Shown here: positions 1 through 10,495 of the stretch, one piece after another
Position numbering within the stretch: the first letter of the stretch is position 1
How the letters are laid out: each line of letters begins with the position of its first letter
Source of the DNA: Diphasiastrum complanatum
Taxonomy: Eukaryota > Streptophyta > Lycopodiopsida > Lycopodiales > Lycopodiaceae
Length of the DNA: 64,000 nt
Direction of reading: 5' to 3'
Assembly (NCBI GenBank): GCA_029204225.1
Contig: MU832131.1
Span: 21,694-85,693 of the forward strand
Program-made: the position numbers and the translations under genes
The notes under the pieces: generated by a model
Databases searched by the model: none
What the model was told of the DNA's origin: nothing
The model's input: only the letters and a program-made list of their open reading frames with translations

Positions 1-315
1 GAATGTTATGCTCTTTGAAGATCCATCTTCTTCTCTCTCACTTTTTTGTTCATATCTTGCATTCTAGCCACTAGAATTGTGATTTCTTTGTTGCTATGGC
101 TTCACACGTGTGAAATGCAGGTTGTAGGCTCTGAAGTACGGACAGGGACAGCAAGTTTCTGTTTGTGGAAGCTTATGATCAGATCTTGATGTTTAGTTGA
201 TGTTTAGTATGCTTAACATCACAATTTCTATCATTTTTTCAATCTAGATGTGCATAACTTCCATGGCCAAGATCTTTATGAAACTTTAGCATCTTTTGGA
301 TCTGAGTTTTTCACA
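1..315 (+). repeat. 5' LTR, partial (3' half)
   Basis: Bases 1-315 match 5207-5521 without a difference by eye. The LTR ends with TTTTTCACA directly before the primer binding site. Its first half, including the TATA box seen in the other copy at 5152-5160, lies left of the window. Confidence 0.95.
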
Positions 316-327
316 TGGTATCAGAGC
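316..327 (+). promoter_or_regulatory. Primer binding site, tRNA-iMet type
   Basis: TGGTATCAGAGC follows the LTR end immediately. It is the usual plant copia primer site, complementary to the 3' end of initiator methionine tRNA, and would prime minus-strand DNA synthesis. Confidence 0.93.
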
Positions 328-924
328 ATTAGGCGGCCAAATGTGCAGGTTTTGCCAGATTTAGAAGAGATTTGTGGGCGAGTTTGCTTTTGTAGCATTC
401 CAATCAAGTTTCTAGCTAAAAATCTTGTTGATTTATGTGTAGAAATTGGATCTTTGTGATCAAAACATCATTTGTATGCATTTCAATTGAAGTAGGGCGA
501 ATTCCCTCTGTACTTATCAGAATAAGGAGACAAAATTTGTTTTGGAAAGAGGGAGATGCAAGATCCAACAAGATCCTATTAGTTTTCCATTCTAGCATAT
601 AGTTTTTTGATTCAATTTCTTGCTTCTTCATGTCAAAAACTTCAAAATTGATGTAACCCTCTGATTTTCAGTTTGCTGAATGATTCAAGAGTGTATTTCA
701 ATCTTAGGAGTGAGGGAAAAGCAAGTATATTGAGGTTTGGTCTTGGTTTGATCAAGAAATCATAAAACTAGTGGCTAAAATTGAGGAAAAAGTGAGGAAA
801 AGAGAGAAAAAGTAAGGTTTTAGGTTCCAAATCTTTGTGATTTCTTCTTGTGTTTCATTTGTTGATTCAAGAGAGTGCTTAGTGCATTGGAACAGGTCAA
901 AGATCAGATATCAATCATTGCAAC
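328..924 (+). other. Untranslated leader of the copia element
   Basis: This A/T-rich stretch lies between primer site and gag start and holds only short ORFs that resemble nothing. Part of it, near 680-700, is shared with the minus-strand leader at 48,702-49,100, including a phrase reading CAAGAGTGTATTTCAATC. That match links the two elements to one family. Confidence 0.8.
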
Positions 925-3900
925 ATGGCTACAAATGGAGGCTACATGTTGGAAAGCAATGATAGGCTTACCTCCCTCAACTATTCTACTTGGAAAGTAA
1001 GGATGGAGTCTTTGCTTGAGATGAATGAGTTGATGGATATTGTTGTAGGTGTGGAGGAGAGACCTTTGGCACCTCAAGAACAATTGAGGTATGACAAGAG
1101 GGCAAAGAAAGCCCTTCACATGATCAAGATGAATGTGACAAATGAGCTTATCAAAGAGGTTGGTAAGTGCACATCATCTAGTGAAGCTTGGGAAGCCTTG
1201 AAGAAGGTTTATGAATCCAAGTCTACTTCTAGAGTGTTGACTTTAAGAAGGCAAATCTTTTCTTGTATGCAAAAGAAGAGTGAGAGTGGACATGCTTTTG
1301 TTTTGAGAGTTAAAGCATTGAATGATGAGTTAGCATGCATTAATGATGGCATAAATAATGAGGAGCTTGTTCAAGTGATTCTCAATGGCTTGTTGGATGA
1401 TCATGCTAATCTTGTTCAAAGTTATGCTATCCAAAAATGTTTACCAAGTGTTGGAGACTTGCAAGAGGTCTTGTTGGCTGAAGAATTCAGGTTGCAAGCA
1501 AGAGTGGGAGCATCTTCTACATCTCAAGGAGGAGAAGAGGAGGCAATGTTCTCTAAAGGCAAGTTCAAGGGCAAAGGTAAAAGCAATTGGTCTAAAGGGC
1601 AAGACCAAGGTGAGCACTCTACTTTTGGCAAAAAGAAGGATAGATCTAAGCTAAAATGTTTCTATTGTGGAGTCAAAGGGCATTTTGCTAGTGATTGTTT
1701 CAAGAAAAAGAGGGATCAAGGGGAAAAGCAAACCAATCTAACTATTGATGAGGGTGGGGATGAGCTTCTTTCAAATGATGCTTTTGTTATGTCATCTTGC
1801 TTGTTGGCTAATCATGGAGACATTGATCCTTGGTGGATTGATAGTGGAGCCACTTCTCATATGACATATCATAAAGAGTATTTTTCATCTTTAATGGCAT
1901 TTGATGGTGATAGGAAGGTAATCTATACCGCAAATGATGGTGAGTGTACAATCAAGGGGATTGGCACAATTCCTATTTCACTTTCTACAAATAGGAATAT
2001 AGAATTGAAAGATGTTTTGCTCATTCCATCCATTACCAAGAACTTACTTAGTGTAAGCCAAATGCTTGACAAAGGATTCAAAGTTGAGTTTGATGGTGAT
2101 GCTTGCTTGATCAAAAAGGGGTGTAGTATCATTGCAAAAGGGAAAAGGCAAGGGAAATTGTTCAAGCTTGATGCATGTGTTGTTGCTAACCAAGTTGGAT
2201 GCATGGCAAATGAACAAATGTCAATTCAAGAGGTATGGCATAAAAGGATGGGACATCTCAACTACAAGGCCTTGGAGGTAATAGCCAAAAAGGAGGTAGT
2301 AAGGGGACTTCCCAAGTCTCTTACTTGCTTGAATCATGTTTGTGAAGAATGTGCTTTGTCTAAATCACATAGATTGCCATATACTAGATCTATATCTAGA
2401 TCTAAGATGCCTTTTTCTCTCTTGCATTCGGATATTCATGGTGTTACTACAATTAGCAATGGAGGTGCTAAGATGTATGTAACTTTCATTGATGATTTTA
2501 GTAGATTTTGTTGGGTTTATCTACTAAAGAGCAAGGATGAGGTGTTTGATGTGTTTGTCAAGTTCAAAGTTGCTATTGAGACTCAATTTACAACCAAAAT
2601 CAAATGCTTGAGGAGCGACAATGGTGGTGAATACATTTCTAACAAATTCAAAGCCTTTTGCGATGAGCATGGGATCAAGAGGGAGTACACATGTCCAAGA
2701 ACACCACAACAAAATGGAGTGGCCGAGAGGAAGAATAGAACCTTGTGTGAGAGTGCAAAGGCAATGAGATTGAATGCTAATCTTCCTAAACCTTTTTGGA
2801 GTGATGCTTTGTTGTGTGCAAATTTCCTATGCAATAGATGGCCAAGTGTTGTATTGGAAGGAAAAACCCCTTTTGAAGCTTTGTTTGGTATGAAGCCTAA
2901 TGTCAAGTTTCTAAGAACTTTTGGATGCATTTGCTACTTCAACATTACTCTTGATGATAGAACTAAGGAGGATCCATCTTCAAGAAAGGGCATTTTTGTT
3001 GGTTATAGTGAAGTAAGCAAAGCATATAGGATTTATGTTCCTTCAATCAAGAAAGTGTTCACAAGTAGGGATGTCATTTTTGATGAAAATAACATTCCAA
3101 AAGTTGTTTCAAGTGATGATGGTGTTGTTGCAACTAATGTGCTTGATGACAATGGAGTTGATGACACATTGGATGTGGATGTTGAAGAAGCCTCTTCAAG
3201 TCAAATTCCAAGGAGAACTCCAAGGCATAAAGTGAAACCCTCAAGGCTCACTTATGATGGCAAAGGTAAGCAAGTGGTGGATGGATCCAACTATGCTTTC
3301 CTAACTTCTTTTGATGTACCTTCATGTGTAGATGAAGCAAGGCAAAAAGAGGAATGGATCCAAGCAATGGATCTTGAGTTTGAAGCACTTATGAAGAACA
3401 ACACATGGAGATTGGTGGAGCTTCCAAAGGGCAAAAGTGCAATTGGATGCAAATGGATCTTCAAGGTAAAGACAAATCAAGATGGATCTATCAACAAGTT
3501 GAAGGCAAGGTTGGTGGCTAAAGGTTATGCTCAAGAGCATGGCATTGACTATGAGGAAACCTTTGCACCCGTGGCAAAGATGGTGAGCATAAGAGTAATC
3601 ATTTCCCTTGCAACTCTTTATGGATGGGATCTTTGGCAATTAGACATTTCTAATGCTTTCTTGAATGGTGATCTTGAAGAGGAAGTCTACATGGAGCAAC
3701 CCGAGAGCTATGTTTCTCATAGCAAGCCTAATCATGTGTGTTTTCTACAAAAAAGTTTGTATGGTCTTAAGCAAGCACCAAGGAGTTGGTATGCTAGGCT
3801 TAACTCTTTTCTACTTTCTCAAAACTTCACTATGAGTGAGTATGATCATTCACTTTACTTTAGAATTAGTGCTAATGATGTTACAATCCTTCTAATTTAT

Positions 3901-4740
3901 GTGGATGACATTATTTTAAGTGGAGGGAACAAGGAAGATATAGAAGATATCAAGAAAGCACTAAAAAAGGAATTTGAAGTGCATGATCTTGGTCTTTTGA
4001 GCTATATCTTAGGAATAGAAGTAATTAGAACTTCTCAAATCACTTTTATTTCACAAGAGAAGTATGCTATTTCTATTCTCAATAGATTTCATATGGTAGA
4101 TGCAAATCCTATTGATACACCTATGGAATCACATGTAAAGCTAACTATAAGAGGTAATGAAAGATCCTTCGAGGACATTACTCTCTATAGGAAGCTAATA
4201 GGTTCTCTTATATATCTAACCATCACAAGACCTGATTTATCTTATTGTGTTGGTAGATTAAGCCAATTCATGCAAGATCCTAGCATAGAACATTGGAAAC
4301 TAGGAAAGAGGATCTTGAGATACATCTCGGGAACAAAAGATTTTGGCATTGTTTATAGAGGCTCATCACCTAACTTATTTGGTTTTTCAGATTCAGATTT
4401 TGCAGGAGACCTTATGGATAGAAAATCCATAAATGCACATGCTATTTTCATAGGTGATGGAGCTATCTCATGGATGTCGAAGAAACAAGCAACTATATCA
4501 CTTTCTTCTAGTGAGGCCGAGTACAAAGCTTTGACATCATGCACAAAGGAGATGGTGTGGATCAAGAGGATGATTATGGAGCTTCATTTGCTGGATTTTT
4601 CAGAGAGTCCAATCATCTTTTGTGACAACCTTTCAGCCCAAAGTCTAGCAAGCAATCCGGTTCCATGCAAGGAGCAAACATATCGAGGTGGCTTACCATT
4701 TTGTGAGAGAACAAGTGTTGGCAAAAGAGATCAAGCTTGA
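925..4740 (+). CDS. Copia gag-pol polyprotein (1271 codons, 3' end frameshifted)
   Basis: One open frame encodes the capsid-like gag and all enzymes for reverse transcription and integration in cytoplasmic particles. Gag occupies roughly residues 1-300, with a CX2CX4HX4C zinc knuckle at 245-258. The aspartic protease DSGA motif has its catalytic Asp at 306. Integrase has an HHCC zinc site (about 439-476) and a DD35E triad at D503, D565 and E601. RT has the first catalytic Asp at 907 and YVDD at 992-995. RNase H spans about 1156-1240, with key acids D1156 and E1197. The first ATG after the leader is used as start. From about residue 1244 the frame departs from the conserved tail, which continues in another frame from 4688. 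Against the relative at 47.9 kb this copy is 2 nt shorter here. It could be a real lesion or a sequencing error. Confidence 0.95.
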   Translation: MATNGGYMLESNDRLTSLNYSTWKVRMESLLEMNELMDIVVGVEERPLAPQEQLRYDKRAKKALHMIKMNVTNELIKEVGKCTSSSEAWEALKKVYESKSTSRVLTLRRQIFSCMQKKSESGHAFVLRVKALNDELACINDGINNEELVQVILNGLLDDHANLVQSYAIQKCLPSVGDLQEVLLAEEFRLQARVGASSTSQGGEEEAMFSKGKFKGKGKSNWSKGQDQGEHSTFGKKKDRSKLKCFYCGVKGHFASDCFKKKRDQGEKQTNLTIDEGGDELLSNDAFVMSSCLLANHGDIDPWWIDSGATSHMTYHKEYFSSLMAFDGDRKVIYTANDGECTIKGIGTIPISLSTNRNIELKDVLLIPSITKNLLSVSQMLDKGFKVEFDGDACLIKKGCSIIAKGKRQGKLFKLDACVVANQVGCMANEQMSIQEVWHKRMGHLNYKALEVIAKKEVVRGLPKSLTCLNHVCEECALSKSHRLPYTRSISRSKMPFSLLHSDIHGVTTISNGGAKMYVTFIDDFSRFCWVYLLKSKDEVFDVFVKFKVAIETQFTTKIKCLRSDNGGEYISNKFKAFCDEHGIKREYTCPRTPQQNGVAERKNRTLCESAKAMRLNANLPKPFWSDALLCANFLCNRWPSVVLEGKTPFEALFGMKPNVKFLRTFGCICYFNITLDDRTKEDPSSRKGIFVGYSEVSKAYRIYVPSIKKVFTSRDVIFDENNIPKVVSSDDGVVATNVLDDNGVDDTLDVDVEEASSSQIPRRTPRHKVKPSRLTYDGKGKQVVDGSNYAFLTSFDVPSCVDEARQKEEWIQAMDLEFEALMKNNTWRLVELPKGKSAIGCKWIFKVKTNQDGSINKLKARLVAKGYAQEHGIDYEETFAPVAKMVSIRVIISLATLYGWDLWQLDISNAFLNGDLEEEVYMEQPESYVSHSKPNHVCFLQKSLYGLKQAPRSWYARLNSFLLSQNFTMSEYDHSLYFRISANDVTILLIYVDDIILSGGNKEDIEDIKKALKKEFEVHDLGLLSYILGIEVIRTSQITFISQEKYAISILNRFHMVDANPIDTPMESHVKLTIRGNERSFEDITLYRKLIGSLIYLTITRPDLSYCVGRLSQFMQDPSIEHWKLGKRILRYISGTKDFGIVYRGSSPNLFGFSDSDFAGDLMDRKSINAHAIFIGDGAISWMSKKQATISLSSSEAEYKALTSCTKEMVWIKRMIMELHLLDFSESPIIFCDNLSAQSLASNPVPCKEQTYRGGLPFCERTSVGKRDQA

Positions 4741-4873
4741 ACATGTCCCATCAAAGGAATGTGTGGCTGATATCTTTACCAAAGCATTGGGAAAGGACTT
4801 ATTTTTCAAGCATAGAACAAGTCTTGGTGTACTTTCTAAATCTATGCTAAAACTAGTTGAAGAGGGAGTGTGA
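4688..4873 (+). pseudogene. Displaced C-terminal end of the copia RNase H/pol frame
   Basis: The last roughly 60 residues of pol are found here, out of frame with the upstream polyprotein. They include the conserved ADIFTKAL block typical of copia C-termini and end in LVEEGV just inside the polypurine tract. The nearly identical segment at 47,886-48,116 ends the same way. The ATG at 4688 is probably not a real start; the segment is the tail of the 925 frame after a 2-nt loss around 4660-4680. Confidence 0.88.
4859..4868 (+). promoter_or_regulatory. Polypurine tract
   Basis: GAAGAGGGAG abuts the start of the 3' LTR and would prime plus-strand synthesis. It overlaps the last codons of pol. Confidence 0.85.
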
Positions 4874-5521
4874 AAAATTGTCAACTAGTAGTATTTTCCT
4901 AACTTGAGATTTTGTAGGCCTATGGCCAAATAAAAGTTAGAGATAGGTTCATACATGTATGTAGAGGCCCAAAGTATGTGTACACTACTTTTGAGGTCAC
5001 ATTAATTAGAGGAGGTCGAGTGTGGAGCTCTTCTATTGGCTCATAATTTGGTGCATTCCTATTTGACCAAATTTCTAGGTAGATGGGTGAATCCTATTGG
5101 ACCCCAATTTTAGCCTATCATAAGACAAGTGGCCAAGAGGCACTATGGCTGCTATAAATAGCCATCTCCACGAGTATGTACACATCTCATTTTCATTCTA
5201 TTGAATGAATGTTATGCTCTTTGAAGATCCATCTTCTTCTCTCTCACTTTTTTGTTCATATCTTGCATTCTAGCCACTAGAATTGTGATTTCTTTGTTGC
5301 TATGGCTTCACACGTGTGAAATGCAGGTTGTAGGCTCTGAAGTACGGACAGGGACAGCAAGTTTCTGTTTGTGGAAGCTTATGATCAGATCTTGATGTTT
5401 AGTTGATGTTTAGTATGCTTAACATCACAATTTCTATCATTTTTTCAATCTAGATGTGCATAACTTCCATGGCCAAGATCTTTATGAAACTTTAGCATCT
5501 TTTGGATCTGAGTTTTTCACA
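4869..5521 (+). repeat. 3' LTR, complete (653 bp)
   Basis: The LTR starts TGTGAAAAA and ends TTTTTCACA, a 9-bp inverted terminal repeat. A TATA box (CTATAAATA) lies at 5152-5160. About 70 bp downstream is a short pyrimidine-rich patch (5226-5250). The palindrome CACACGTGTG occurs near 5309-5318 and recurs in the related LTRs around 48.5 kb. Confidence 0.95.
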
Positions 5522-5943
5522 AAATCTCCTCCTTTAAGGCTTACCCTACTAGAGAATGGAGGGCCTGGATTAACTTAATTTGTTGCAAGATCAATATTGT
5601 ACAATACAATGTGAAGTAATTCTACTTGGATTGGAAGCAACTATGTATCCGTGGATGACAACAAAAATCAGTAAGACTGGACGAGCCTAGACACATCTAA
5701 TACTACTAATCTTAGTAAGGTGCAAATGGATCAACTTGATGAGCAGGCACATTGATATCTTCTAGATAATACATTGCTGGGTCTATGTAGTCGGAATCAA
5801 CTTGTGTGATAGACGATGTAGCAATATGTTGACTCTCTACAAAAGACTGTTGTTTTAGATGGGGAGCGATCGACCTTGGATAATAAGGTTCTGGTAAGAG
5901 TCTGCGGGTTTCAATTCTCTACTAATGGCCTTGGGTAACCCGA
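5522..5943. other. Gene-free flank, insertion target of the first copia
   Basis: No coding signal is seen. Phrases such as CTAAGGCTCACCC-like strings followed by CTAGAGA resemble those at 9,510-9,580, so this may belong to the same decayed element as the sequence near 9.5 kb. Confidence 0.4.
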
Positions 5944-6378
5944 CTAGGAATAATTTAATGGCCATTTTTTGGTGATTGTATCATCAACACACTCTACCTT
6001 GAGATGTTTAAAACGCTTAGAATAGGTGTGTACCGACTCCTTGCCCTTCATTTTGATCTGAGTCATTTGGCTAAATGGGCTTTGGTTCAGCTTAGATGGT
6101 TTGGATTGCGTGATGAGAGATTTTTCTATGGTTTCCCATGACTCAATATTTGTACTCTCTAGATACAAATACCACTCTTTCGCATCGCCATTGAGAATAA
6201 TTGGAAACAACCTTAACTTTTCAGCTTTAGACCTGTCTGTCTCCATAGAATTTACAAGCGTTATCAAAATCTTGGAGCAACCTGACTGGGTTCGATTATC
6301 CATTGTACTTTGGGCATTGATTCTCAAAATCCTCTTATCTACTCGTGGTGGAGGCGGATTGTTTGTCTCCCCTGACAT
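5944..6378 (-). pseudogene. Ty3/gypsy gag fragment (retrotrans_gag-like)
   Basis: A 144-codon minus-strand frame contains the gag signature: LRLFPIILNGDAKEWY, a following W-x-x-I segment and a PFSQMTQIKM block. This is the capsid region of many plant gypsy gags. It resembles the gag at 26,974-27,558 in the same order. There is no zinc knuckle, protease or LTR next to it, and the frame stops before the usual capsid end. It is a remnant and not likely functional. Confidence 0.75.
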
Positions 6379-6639
6379 TGTGGTCTAAGATAGATGATTC
6401 TATACACAGTGGTTAGATGATGAATGTGGAAGGTATTCACAAGATGATGATCTTATCACGAGGAATCTATGGCTTTCTACTAGATCATGTCTAAGGCGCT
6501 TTCCTACTAGAGTGCCTAAGGCTATTTCCAACTAGATTGTCTCATGATAGGATGTGGAAAGTGGATTTGTGCATGGCTATGTGTAGTGCATCTGATGATA
6601 GATCAGTTGAAATTCAGATAGAATCTAGTGCAATATGCA
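6379..6639. other. No gene seen
   Basis: Two similar phrases about fractions of 'cctactagagtgcctaagg' type occur near 6,495-6,535, suggesting a decayed short duplication. No ORF or RNA gene was recognised. Confidence 0.3.
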
Positions 6640-7960
6640 GATCACATCACACAATCACCATAGCCACTCCTCACAAGCTATAGATGGCACAACAAAAGTT
6701 ATTAGATTACAAAGAAACAATGTACATATAGAGTATTCACAAACTGCATGAAAAGGCAGTTGTCCTAAAATTGGCCTACCACCTGTCAAACTAAGGTCGG
6801 GCCCAATATGGCCAAATTCGACCGACAAACTTCGACATGGCTCAAACTGAGGAAATCCCACTGCCACCATGAGACTTACATCCTCCATCTAGCTAGGTTG
6901 ACATCCTATCAGACACTTACAAGCACAGACCTATAAAGCTGACATAAATGAGCGACTGAGGCTCAACCTGAGGAAATCCTACTGCCACCACAAGATTGTA
7001 CCCTCACTAGATAGACAGCCAGTAGACAATGACAAGTCAAAGAGCATATCAAATGAGTACTTTATTCCTGACGTAGCAAATGCACAACCACATACAACTC
7101 CGACTCAGATCTAGAATCCCGTGACAAGGCAACATGCAAGCCCACACACGCTCATGCAAACCAACATGAATGATAAAGTGTCAAATACATGACCAAGGCC
7201 TGTCCATAAGTGGTATCCTGTCGTACCAACACCTGTGTCACCTGTAGATCCGCTACTATACCACTGGTCACCAAATCAGGACCTCAACTATGGCCTGCAC
7301 CTGTACCAAGATGCCCTCATGTCCAAGCATATCCACCCCAATGGACTCGTCATCCACATACTATGCTCACCTGATGTCTCCGATCATGGTCACCATCTTG
7401 CTAGACAAGCCGAACTCCAAAGCATCACCTGCTCCACTCGGCTCCTAGCATCTGCTTGCTCTCCTTGGCTATGTGCCACCTAACACCATGCCAACACAAG
7501 CATGTCCCTGAGTCGCCGCTCATGGGATCCCGAGACTATTGTCTCCCTGATCGTACTGAGGTATATGGCTCTGAGTGACTTTCTCTAGGCTTTCCCATGA
7601 TCTGACCACCTGAGAATCTGCACCATGGAAATTCCAACACCTGTGCCAAGCCTAGACTCCTGCAAATATAGTCAAATGCATGAAAGCTATAGATAGCTTA
7701 TCCACGCCCGTGATGGTAGATGTTTCCCCATTGATGCCAATGTCTAAAACTGGCCCCCTGCTGTAATGCCAACCTGTACTCCCAAATGAGCACACCATGA
7801 AGTCCTCACCATCAGTGTCCCATGCAGTAGATCGCTAGCAAAACACTCACCACAGTGTTTGCCCTCTGATCACACCCCGTGCGATCTCCATCAGCTCTCC
7901 AACCTAGAGCTGGCCGCTCAAAGCTTCACGCTTTGCCCATTTGCATTTGCAGCTTTCTGA
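6640..7960 (-). mobile_element. Diverged copy of a non-coding LTR element (LARD-like)
   Basis: Read on the minus strand, this block aligns with 55,190-56,390. Anchors include GATAGGATGTCAACCTAG (complement of 6,893-6,910, found again near 56,280), a phrase AAAGTACTCATTTGAT (near 7,050 and 56,130), and TCATGCATTTGACTATATTTG-type similarity near 7,680 versus 55,300. The similarity is interrupted by many small gaps. Neither copy has a convincing coding frame, so this is shared non-coding internal DNA of one element family. LTRs for this copy were not found. Confidence 0.7.
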
Positions 7961-8639
7961 TCCATCATGAATCCCCATGTAAGTCCTGTCCATCAAATGA
8001 CTCAAGTCCAATATGAAATAGCTGCCCCTTGATGATCATCCCATGTCATCCTGCAGTGCTATCCCTGCCAGGTATCTCAATGCCATCCCTGATCACAAAG
8101 ATCCGAGCATCTACCCTGCAGTGCCCACCTGTATTCCCCCAAGCTAGCTCCAAGCTGCTCCTGTGAATGGTTCCAAACCACTCCCTGAAAATACACTGAG
8201 ATGTAAACTCCAAAGCCACCATCAAGTTCCTCACATGACTGTGCATGCCAATATCCCTCCAAGTGAACCTGTGAGATCTTCCATGGCCCAAACCAAATGA
8301 ACTGCACCCTACTGTGAAAAATGCAAAAATAAGCTTGGTAGAGGCCAAAAATCTTGTATATAGGATGATTACACATGTGTGGAGCCTGTTCCCATGTGTG
8401 AAAATAGTGTACTTGTCATGTACCATAATCATATAGGTTGTACATATGATTTAATTCAAGTTCTAGTGGCTAAAAAAGCCAAAAACTAGTTTTCTAGACA
8501 TATGACACATGGCATCAATCTATTAATTGCATGAGCCACATCCTTTGGTTAGGTGTCACATCCCATGTGTAGAGGATAGCTCACATGTGTGGAATAAGCT
8601 GAAGTAGACAAATTTTGACTTCTAGAAGATTTTCAATGA
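7961..8639. other. No gene seen; probably more decayed element DNA
   Basis: Overlapping short ORFs at 8,046-8,432 on the minus strand show no family signature. The base composition continues that of the non-coding element to the left. Confidence 0.3.
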
Positions 8640-9170
8640 CCCACAGATGGATTTGGCAAGTATTGATGAGGCTACAGTAGGGTCGGCGAATTTTGTTGAG
8701 TCACCCACATAGTTGTGCGAGTTTGATTTTGACCAAAAATGGGTTGACTGCTTAAAAAACAAATTTTTTTCCATGAAACAAATTTGCACGAGGGCCTAGG
8801 AACTCGCTCATGATGTGTTGGTTCCAATGGTAGGCGAATTTTGTCTTGAAGTTTTTTTAGAAAAATTTATGTTTGAGTCGTTGTTTTTTGACAAGGGTAG
8901 GCTTCAGAGAATTCGCACAATGGTCTGATGGATTTGGCACTGTGGGATCTGCACTCTTGGTGATGGGCGAATTTGTCTGAGCTGGTTTGGTATGGATTTG
9001 TTGTCAAAAAACGGGCCAAAATAGCTGGTTGGTCCACTTTTTGGCCATACAAAAACTCGCAGAGCTGATACTCAAATTCTTGAGGCTCCGTTTGGGCTTT
9101 GTAGTGATGGGCGAGTTCTGTTACGCAGGTTTGATGCAAAAAAATGAGGAAACAATTCAAAAATGAAGAA
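8640..9170 (+). repeat. Degenerate tandem array, period about 145 bp
   Basis: A phrase of the form GGCGAATTTTGT-TGAG recurs at 8,684, 8,832, 8,965 and 9,109, spaced 133-148 bp apart. It is preceded by TGATG and followed by a T-rich then A-rich run. The flanking parts of the units (starting near an ACTCGC or ATTCGC) also match loosely. Confidence 0.5.
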
Positions 9171-9484
9171 AATGACTATAAAACCCTAATTTGGAACCAA
9201 GGGGCTTGGTTCCTCCACTGTTACCAAAAAGATGGCTGTGTTTGAGAATGATGGGAACGAGATGGAGTCCAAAATCTGCAAGAAAATAAGGTTAGAACAC
9301 TAGTAGAAAAAAGGTAGCGAAAAAAATGCAAAGAGAGGGTAAATAGAGCAACAACTGCACCAATGTTGACTTTTAGGGTTCCAACTCCTACTATGGCTTC
9401 CCACAACTAGTAGGGTTAGTGTATCTCTTTCGCTATGGCTACCCAACTAGAGGAGAGAGGGTTCCTAAAAGACATTGAAGTATT
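9171..9484. other. No gene seen
   Basis: The stretch between the degenerate array and the tandem duplication shows no coding or RNA-gene signal. Confidence 0.3.
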
Positions 9485-9575
9485 CCATTCTATGTTCACT
9501 TGCACGACAAACCCTCTAAGGCTCACCCTTCTATGTTCTCTTGCATAACAAACCCTCTAAGCCTCACCCTTCTAG
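9485..9575 (+). repeat. Tandem duplication of about 45 bp
   Basis: Two adjacent copies share TTCTATGTTC, CTTGCA, ACAAACCCTCTAAG and CTCACCCTTCT with a few substitutions. The surrounding 9,400-9,720 region has no coding signal. Confidence 0.65.
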
Positions 9576-10165
9576 AGAGAGAATGTGATCAAAAATTAGT
9601 TCCTTAAGGCAGCCCCCCAACTAAGGAATGTCCTAAATTAGCTCTCTAAGACTTCCCCCAACTAGAGAGTACCCTAGATTAACCTAACCCTAACAACCAA
9701 TATGGCTGCCCCCAACTAGTGATTTCTTACCTAAAGTCTAAACAATTATACTTAACTCCACAAGGGAATGATAAACATGGTGAGAGATAATATTTCCATA
9801 AGCACATTCACCATAACATAAAGCTAGTTGAGGAAAGCTTAGTGGGGCTCGAGCACCTACCAGCAAGTATTCTATCCACAACTGGGAACACAAGTTAAGC
9901 AAGAATATAATAGTATATTAAAGCTTGGACTTATACAAGTGTCACTTAAGGCTCCCAAATCCACTTCTATATATACAATGAGTGGTAGGCCCATATGCTA
10001 AGATGCTTATGGAATACTCCCAAGGCTTATTGCTAAGTTATTCTAAGAAGTGACTTCTTGTATGAAGTTCACTTAACAAAATAAACTTAGAACTTCTAAA
10101 ATTAGAATTAACTTTAAACTTAGACTTTCTAAGTTTAAAGTATTACAATTATTTCTTGGTAATAC
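9576..10165. other. No gene seen
   Basis: A/T-rich sequence with repeated TAAGTTTA and its complement, most strongly at 10,080-10,180, but no frame or RNA gene. Confidence 0.35.
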
Positions 10166-10276
10166 TTAAACTTAAATGCTTCTTGGTTTCCAAGGGGAGG
10201 CTCGAACCTGGGACCAAAGAAACTTTGGATGCCAAGCCAACCAACTGAGCCAACCCCGTTGGGTTTAAACTTAAAT
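10166..10276 (-). repeat. tRNA-derived retroposed insertion with 12-bp target duplication
   Basis: On the minus strand the 87-bp insert (10,178-10,264) has a tRNA-like body. It contains an A-box like TGGCTCAGTTGG, a B-box GGTTCGAGCC, and GGGG near the start facing CCCC after the B-box. A central CCAAAG...CTTTGG could form a stem. The insert is flanked on both sides by TTAAACTTAAAT (10,166-10,177 and 10,265-10,276), as target-primed retroposition leaves. It is too short for a typical plant SINE body and fits a tRNA retropseudogene or minimal SINE. The local sequence is rich in similar A/T phrases, so a chance repeat is possible. Confidence 0.6.
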
Positions 10277-10479
10277 AGAAAAGGGTCTAACTCTAAGATT
10301 CCTAAGCATTATTGCTACAAAATTGAGATTACTTGTGGACTTACAAAACACATGCCACAATAACTCTTCTAATGCCACCATTAAATACAAGGATTCATTG
10401 GGGCTAGCAATAGAATACATTATAGATTCTATAACAGACTAATAAGAAAATCTGCACATTTCTTGTTGTCTGCTTGAGT
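10277..10479. other. No gene seen
   Basis: Short A/T-rich stretch between the tRNA-like insert and the truncated copia. Confidence 0.3.
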
Positions 10480-10495
10480 TCTAGGGCACATGTCT

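Larger units (their letters stand above)
1..5521 (+). mobile_element. Young Ty1/copia LTR retrotransposon, 5' LTR cut by window edge
   Basis: The order is 5' LTR remnant, tRNA-iMet type primer site, leader, gag-pol, polypurine tract and full 3' LTR, which is complete copia architecture. Protease, integrase, RT and RNase H occur in the copia order, with integrase before RT. The 315 bp of 5' LTR look identical to the last 315 bp of the 3' LTR, which points to recent insertion. The host duplication on the left lies outside the window. Two relatives sit at 46,528-48,701 and 48,702-49,698. A single frameshift near the end of pol is the only coding lesion noticed. The lineage within copia was not assigned. 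Confidence 0.95.

Noticed and set aside
8046-8432. Overlapping 128- and 99-codon minus-strand ORFs
   Set aside because: No domain, two overlapping frames of similar length, and they lie in decayed repeat DNA.
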